From positions 96,375,705 to 96,439,704 of the forward strand of contig NC_071398.1 in NCBI RefSeq assembly GCF_022682495.2: 64,000 nucleotides of DNA, read 5' to 3'. The notes beneath the pieces are model-generated. The model was given only the letters and a program-made list of their open reading frames with translations. It made no database searches and had not been told where the DNA came from. Of this stretch, positions 58,630 to 64,000 are shown piece after piece. The translations under genes and the position numbers were made by a program. Every line of letters starts with the position of its first letter. The stretch's first letter is position 1. This DNA comes from Desmodus rotundus. Its lineage: Eukaryota > Chordata > Mammalia > Chiroptera > Phyllostomidae.

Positions 58630-59520
58630 GGCTGTCATTCATTCATCCAAAATATATCAAGAGACCAACTCATTCTCCAGGCACTGTTCTCAGAACTGTG
58701 ACCAAGACTAGCAAACTTCCTGATATTCTAATAGGCTGGAACAGACATGAAATATGTAAATGAGTAAATTAATAAGATAAGTCCACAAAACATTAAGCAC
58801 CAGAGAGGAAAACCAGAGGAAAAGCCACAACAGGAGAAGGAGAGCAGCGAGCAGGATGGGGGTGCATACTTTGGCAGTGGCGGCTACCCGAGCTGGAGTG
58901 ACTACGGAAGTCCTATAGAGGAGCTGGCATTTTAGGAATGGGACAGTTCCTAAAGAATGGGGGGATAGTGGGGGAAGGGGGTTCTCGGGAAAGGGAAGCA
59001 AGTGAATCAGGAAAGAGATGAACGTGTCTGGGGACAGAAATAAAGCCAGTGTGCTTGAAACACGGTGAACGAGATGGCGAGTGACGAAAGGTGATCGTTT
59101 AAAAGACAACAGGAGTCATACTATGCAAAACCTTAAAGGCTAGGAGAAGTCTAGGGTTATTACAAGTGCAGAGTATTATGGTGGGGGGGGGTGCGCTGCA
59201 GGGTCTACTCTACACTTTGAAAGACCATTCTGGCTTCTAGTGGTGGGGAGCGAGAATAGAAGCCAGAAGACACGTTAGAAGACTCTCAGAAGGCAATGCT
59301 GGTGGGTGATGATGGTGGCTTGGGTTAAGAGTCTTTTAGTATTTGACAGCAATAGTTATTTGTGGTCTGATTCTAGACACGTCCTTGGAGGACTGGCTGA
59401 TCAACGGGAATCAGTATATGTGAGGGAAGGAAAGAAACCAGGGACAAGTGAATTCTGGGATATAATGTGTGATACAATCAAGCGGAGATGTCAGCTAGGT
59501 AGCTGGATGTAAAAGACTGG
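58630..59520 (-). mobile_element. L2 LINE (antisense), 3' end to ORF2
   Basis: The inverted L2 starts with the 3' terminus (attcattcatccaaaatata, ccaggcactgttctcagaac) and goes on to ORF2 antisense text: tgcaaaaccttaaaggctag, gaccattctggcttctagtg, gatgatggtggcttgggtta, gcggagatgtcagctaggta. Order and spacing fit one large but decayed copy. Confidence 0.7.
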
Positions 59521-59764
59521 AGGTCTTTGCTGAGGCGGGAGCTGGAAAAATAATTACAACTGAACTGGAATGCGTAGAGGGTGTTCTGGTGAACTGATAT
59601 TTTTGAAGAACTGACAGTTGATTTTTTTTGGTTTTTAGGAAATCTTTCTAAAACATATTTCTGCTGACCTGTCTCGGACCTTCATAGTGCAACACTGAAT
59701 GTATTCAAGGAACCTAACATGTCCAATGAATGCTTGCTAATTAAATGATTAATTAGTAGTTTAT
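59521..59764. other. Unique flank of the HAL1 insertion
   Basis: No feature recognised apart from the target site itself at its end. Confidence 0.5.
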
Positions 59765-59780
59765 CATACTGAAATTCTTT
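59765..59780. repeat. Target-site duplication, copy 1
   Basis: catactgaaattcttt, identical to 61073-61088; it flanks the A-tail side of the half-L1 element. Confidence 0.95.
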
Positions 59781-61072
59781 TTTAAAATATATTTATTGCT
59801 TATGCTATTACAGTTGTCCCATTCCCCCCCCCCACTCCTCTCCATCCTACCCACCCCCTCCCTCCCACATTCCACCTCTATAGTTCATGTCCATGGGTCA
59901 TACTTATAAGTTCTTTGGCTTCTACATTTCCTACACTATTCTTACCCTCCCCTTGTCTATTTTCCACCTATCATCTATGCTACTTATTCTCTGTACCTTT
60001 CCCCCTCTCTCCCCCTCCCACTCCCCTATTGACAACCCTCCACGTGATCTCCATCTCTATGGTTCTGTTCCTGTTCTAGTTGTTTGTGTAGTTTGCTCTT
60101 GTTTTTGTTTTAGGTGTGGTCGTTAATAACTGTGAGTTTGCTGTCATTTTTACTGTTCCTATTTTTTATCTTCTTTTTCTTAGGTAACTCCCTTTAACAT
60201 TTCATATAATAAGGGCTTGGTGATGATGAACTTCTTTAACTTGACCTTATCTGAGAAGCACTTTATCTGCCCTTCCATTCTAAATGATAGCTTTGCTGGA
60301 TACAGTAATCTTGGATGTAGGTCCTTGCCTTTCATGACTTGGAATACTTCTTGCCAGCCCCTTCTTGCCTGTAAGGTCTCTTTGGAGAAATCAGCTGACA
60401 GTCTTATGGGAAGTCCTTTGTAGGTAACTGTCTCCTTTTCTCTTGCTGCCTCTAAGATTCTCTCCTTCTGTTTCATCTTGGGTAATGTAATTATGTTGTG
60501 CCTAGGTGTGTTCCTCCTTGGGTCCAGCTTCTTTGGGACTCTCTGAGCTTCCTGGACTTCCTGAAAGTCTATTTCCTTTGCCAGATGAGGGAAGTTCTCC
60601 TTCATTATTTGTTCAAATAAGTTCTCAATTTCTTGTTGTTCCTCTTCTCCTTCTGGCACCCCTATAATTCGGATGTTGGAACGTTTCAAGATGTCCTGGA
60701 GGTTCCTAAGCCTTTCTTCATTTTTCCGAATTCTTGTTTCTTCATTCTTTTCTGGTTGGATGTTTCTTTCTTCCTTCTGGTCCACACCGTTGATTTGAGT
60801 CCCAGTTTCCTTCGCATCACTATTGGTTCCCTGTACATTTTCCTTTGTTTCTCTTAGCATAGGCTTCATTTTTTCATCTACTTTTCGAACAAATTCAACT
60901 AATTCTGTGAGTGTCTTGATAACCAGTGTTTTGAACTGTGCATCCGATAGGTTGGCTATCTCTTCCTTGCTTAGTTGTATTTTTTCTGGAGCTTTGAAGT
61001 GTTCTGTCATTTGGGCCATTTTTTTTTTTTTCCATCTTGGCACGTCTGTTATTTATAGGGGCGGAGCCTTAG
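59781..61072 (-). mobile_element. Half-L1 (HAL1-type) LINE with intact ORF1
   Basis: The element is bounded by a perfect 16-bp duplication. In element order (minus strand) it has about 53 nt of 5' UTR, an uninterrupted ORF1 (60180-61019), a 3' UTR of about 400 nt with a long G-rich stretch (complement of 59824-59875), and an end with aataaa just before a short A-rich tail (on + the tttttaaaatatatttattg at 59781-59800). No ORF2 sequence lies between ORF1 and the 3' UTR. This is the organisation of HAL1 elements. Such an element must use reverse transcriptase from another L1. It differs from the other L1 copies here, which are 3'-end fragments or decayed. An L1 that lost ORF2 by internal deletion is the alternative. 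Confidence 0.88.
60180..61019 (-). CDS. L1-type ORF1 protein of the half-L1 element
   Basis: The 279-codon frame runs from the ATG at 61017-61019 to the TAA at 60180-60182. ORF1 proteins form trimers, bind the element's own RNA and act as nucleic-acid chaperones in the retrotransposition particle; this is known for L1. In the sequence, residues 30-112 are Glu/Lys/Leu-rich and fit the coiled coil, 115-200 contain the RRM (RIIGVPEGEEEQQEIENLFE), and 201-279 the C-terminal domain with the family motif ETLQARR (214-220) and RLLYPAKLSF. The length is shorter than the 338 residues of human ORF1p, mainly in the N-terminal part. The frame extends 8 codons further upstream to a GTG, but an A12 tract precedes the ATG and ATG is the more plausible start. 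No stop or frameshift is present. Confidence 0.9.
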   Translation of the reverse strand: MAQMTEHFKAPEKIQLSKEEIANLSDAQFKTLVIKTLTELVEFVRKVDEKMKPMLRETKENVQGTNSDAKETGTQINGVDQKEERNIQPEKNEETRIRKNEERLRNLQDILKRSNIRIIGVPEGEEEQQEIENLFEQIMKENFPHLAKEIDFQEVQEAQRVPKKLDPRRNTPRHNIITLPKMKQKERILEAAREKETVTYKGLPIRLSADFSKETLQARRGWQEVFQVMKGKDLHPRLLYPAKLSFRMEGQIKCFSDKVKLKKFIITKPLLYEMLKGVT

Positions 61073-61088
61073 CATACTGAAATTCTTT
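61073..61088. repeat. Target-site duplication, copy 2
   Basis: catactgaaattcttt, the 5' flank of the half-L1, identical to 59765-59780. Confidence 0.95.
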
Positions 61089-62859
61089 AACCATTCGGTG
61101 TTGACTGAGGCATCTCTTTGGGCAAAGTGCTTACTGGGGCAATTTCTTCGCCTATAAAATGACGATAACATTGGGCTCTTGCAGAGTTACCGTGTGACCA
61201 GGAATGAATGTATGGAACGTACCTGGCACCCTTGCACAGCAGGTACGAGTATGTAGTAACTGGCAGTTTGACTGAGTTCTGGTCTGTGCAGATCTCACAG
61301 AAAGACAACCTGAGAAAGCTTTCCTTGAAATGAAAGTGTTCCAAATGAAACTCCCTCATGGAAAGGGTCATGTCTGGAAATGATAATCATTCGATGAGCA
61401 TTTCCTTTCAGAATCAAGGCAATGGTCTCTAAGCAATTGAAGTTTATTCAATCTTTGATATGCATGAAACATTTATATTGTTGGCCCCAAGAAGCCCAAG
61501 GCTATCACTTTTGGTATGTATTTCAATTAGTCAGGGTTTTCCAAAGAAACATAACTAATAAAATGCATGTGTATATCTACTATATCTCTATTTACCTATG
61601 CCTACCTATTTACCTATCCATCTATCCACCTATCTATTGAGAGAAATTTATTTTATGGAATTGTCTCATGTGATCGAGGGGCTAGAAAGTCTGAATTCTG
61701 TAGGGCAGGATAGAAGACCCAAAGAAGAACTGATGTTACAGCTGAAGTCCAAAGGAAGTCTGGAGGCAGAATTCCTTCTTTGTTGGGAAAGCCAGTCTTT
61801 TTCTCGCAAGTCCTTCAACTGATTAGATGAGGTCCACCCACATGATGGAGGAAAATGCACTTTACTCAAACTCTACTGATTTAAACACTAATTTCACCTG
61901 AACTGTAACTTCACAGGGACATCTAGTCTGGTGTTTGGCCAAATATCTAGGTACCACGGGCCTGGCCAAGTGGACACGAAAAGTTAACCGTCACTGTGGC
62001 CATCTGTAGAGTTTAACAAAAAAGCTACTGTTTAATGTTTATTCTATACAATGGGCAGGGGGAGGGTAAGTCCCCAGCAAACTGTGAGAAAAAGCCTCAG
62101 TTATTAAGATTCAGAAGGAGGGCCAACTCATTTCATGTCAGTTTCTTCAATCATTTCCTGGCAAAGTGAGCGATTTAAACAGAAATGTGTTTCGAGGAGG
62201 AAAACAAATTATAAGCAGAAAGGAGACCACATTCTAGTGGACAGTACTAGCCAGCCCACACATGTTGATAATTACTGCTGGGGCAGAGGAGGGCAACGAA
62301 GACGCTCCACTCCAGGTTCTTGTCCAGTGTTTTCCCCTCAGGCCACTGACCGGCTCATTAGCAGTGACTCACAGCTGAGCAACTGGGGGAAACAGGAGTT
62401 CGGGTCAGCTTGACGGCGTAGATGGTGACAGTGGCGTGTTTTGCAATGACTGTGAAAGGAATTGACTACTTTAAACTAAATGTAGTAAACAATGAACAAA
62501 TACCAGAATGCACCCTCACATGTCTTTGTTTTTAAAGCAGGGTCCTGGTCAGGGTTTAGAGAGATGTTTGAGGTTCACAGGACAGACCTGGACATGTTCG
62601 CTACCCTAATAGTTCCAAGCCCACTCTCAATTGTTAATAAACCCAAGTTTATTAACGTCCAATAATCATGGGGAATGCAAGGACCTTATGAGATTGTGAT
62701 AAATATTTAAGGTCAGCAAAATGTTTGCCTCTGGTTACCCAGGCAGGAAGTGTGGGCAAACCAGTTTGGGTCCAGTTGGTCTGGTGGGAGAAGGAGAAAG
62801 CCCCTCTGCCAAAGAGTTTCAATATGCCCTAAGGGTAATGTGACTGCTCACACATTTGA
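61089..62859. other. Intergenic with one microsatellite
   Basis: A TATC/ACCT-type interrupted microsatellite covers about 61563-61642. Frames of up to 94 codons have no motif. No repeat family is named with confidence. Confidence 0.45.
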
Positions 62860-63060
62860 GGGAATTCCGTTCAATTTACTGAGTTCCTGCCATGTCTGAG
62901 GCCCTGGAGAAGGGGGAGGCAGCTATAGGAGGGAACATTTAGAGATGGGTAAACTATAGCCTCTGTTCTCCTTGTAATTATAATCTAGAAGGAAGAATTA
63001 AAGCAGTAGATACATAGCCATCATAGGAGGCAAAATAGAGTCAGTAAGACAAGAATAGAA
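62860..63060 (-). repeat. L2 3' end (antisense)
   Basis: tttactgagttcctgccatg, tctgaggccctggagaaggg and attataatctagaaggaaga follow the inverted L2 3' terminus. Confidence 0.55.
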
Positions 63061-64000
63061 ACAGTTATATAGTGATTTTCCCCCCCAAAATGTCTGTTTG
63101 TACTTTTAGAGAAAGAGGGTTTGGAGTGGCCAGTTGATTTCTCTTACCTCTGAAAAATCTGCCCACTGGCCAAGAATCTGAGGAAGAAACTGTTTGGAAA
63201 CCATCTCCAGCTCTGACAGCAAGGACTTCCGCATCCCTTCATTCTGCTTTTGGTGTTCAGCCTTAGGTCTCCAGTGAGAATTTAGCGATAGGCTTCTCTA
63301 GGTGACATCCAGCCAGCCCGGCACCTGATACCACAGATGCCTGGATGAGATCCAGGGTATTGGTCCCAGAAACCATGATGAATATTAGACGCCACCAAAC
63401 ACTGTATACCTTCCACCTTGTTTTTGACCTGACCTAGGCCTGTATCTCTCACCTATGGCCCACAATCTGGGTCTTCCCTGGGCCAAAGCCCAGAGATCTT
63501 TGGTTTTTTTTAGACAGAAACTTCCAAACATGCTGACTTTGACCTTTCCTTGTGCTAATTTTTTAGCTTGAATGTTTGCTCTGGCCAGAGACAGTTTAGT
63601 CTAGTTCACCAGCTACTTTTATCACATAACTTAAGGTTAGTCCAGACTGGAAGTGGGCTCCAGCTACACCTCAGTTATTAATTCAACAGCTGTTGGGTTC
63701 TAAGGAAGCTCCCGGTAGAAGTGGGCAAAGTGACAGGATATCAGTGCTGCCAAACCACGCCCTTCCTCCGTCTCCATTGCAGTCTAAACTGACTGCCAAG
63801 TTACTTGTGGGTGCTTTCCTTTGAGGGATCTCGACACTTGCCACAAAAAATAAAGCCAGATGTTTTCAAGGATTTGATTCCTCTTCAGACCCACCGATGT
63901 ACCACTCCTCAGATCAAAGGCACCTGCCTTTGAAACTTGAACTCTGGTGATGCAAGTCATACAAAGTCCAGAGTGTCTAGGTCCAAACGGGGCTATTTCC
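63061..64000. other. Intergenic, nothing recognised
   Basis: No coding frame of note and no repeat recognised to the end of the window. Confidence 0.45.

Noticed and set aside
61020..61043. Eight-codon N-terminal extension of the half-L1 ORF1 from a GTG
   Set aside because: Eukaryotic initiation at GTG is unlikely, and the extension is mainly a lysine run from the A12 tract. The ATG at 61017-61019 is preferred.
1..64000. Presence of TNFSF4 or FASLG, the usual neighbours of TNFSF18, or of any RNA gene or CRISPR array
   Set aside because: No exon of these genes was recognised; in human they lie more than 100 kb away. The tRNA-like B boxes found belong to VES SINEs. No spaced repeat array of CRISPR type exists.

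Overview
The window is 64 kb of mammalian nuclear DNA, almost certainly from a bat. Three tRNA-derived SINEs of the bat VES type (11876-12075, 12712-12866, 25568-25800), L1 copies with bat-like 3' ends, and a deep background of L2, MIR and hAT-Charlie fossils common to placental mammals support this. A yangochiropteran bat is my inference; the species is not resolved. The supplied reading frames are mostly chance frames or repeat fragments, and several begin at non-ATG codons, so I used them only as hints.

There is one cellular protein-coding gene. It is TNFSF18 (GITR ligand, a TNF-superfamily cytokine), on the + strand, with coding exons at 21486-21638, 28144-28174 (a 31-nt microexon) and 30212-30558. 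The spliced frame is open and gives 176 residues: a short cytoplasmic tail, a signal-anchor transmembrane helix and a TNF homology domain. The two introns are 6505 and 2037 bp, have GT-AG ends, and hold L2, MIR and one young VES SINE. A likely poly(A) signal lies at 31007. About 1.35 kb upstream of the start codon is the only CpG island of the window (19841-20140), with a perfect CRE palindrome.

The left flank (1-19840) holds old L2/MIR pieces, antisense L1 fragments (7700-8790; 13350-14990, interrupted by a MER30-like hAT element), a 5'-truncated bat L1 3' end (9441-9919), and a probable solo LTR (15034-16179, minus strand) with an internal minisatellite. The right flank (31000-64000) is mostly L2/MIR/L1 debris, with a nested pair of L1s at 54845-57310.

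The most striking mobile element is a compact 1.3-kb LINE at 59781-61072 (minus strand). It has a perfect 16-bp target-site duplication and an uninterrupted 279-codon L1-type ORF1, followed directly by a 3' UTR with no ORF2. This is a half-L1 (HAL1) structure and looks recent. No RNA genes, CRISPR arrays or viral genes other than the LTR were recognised.
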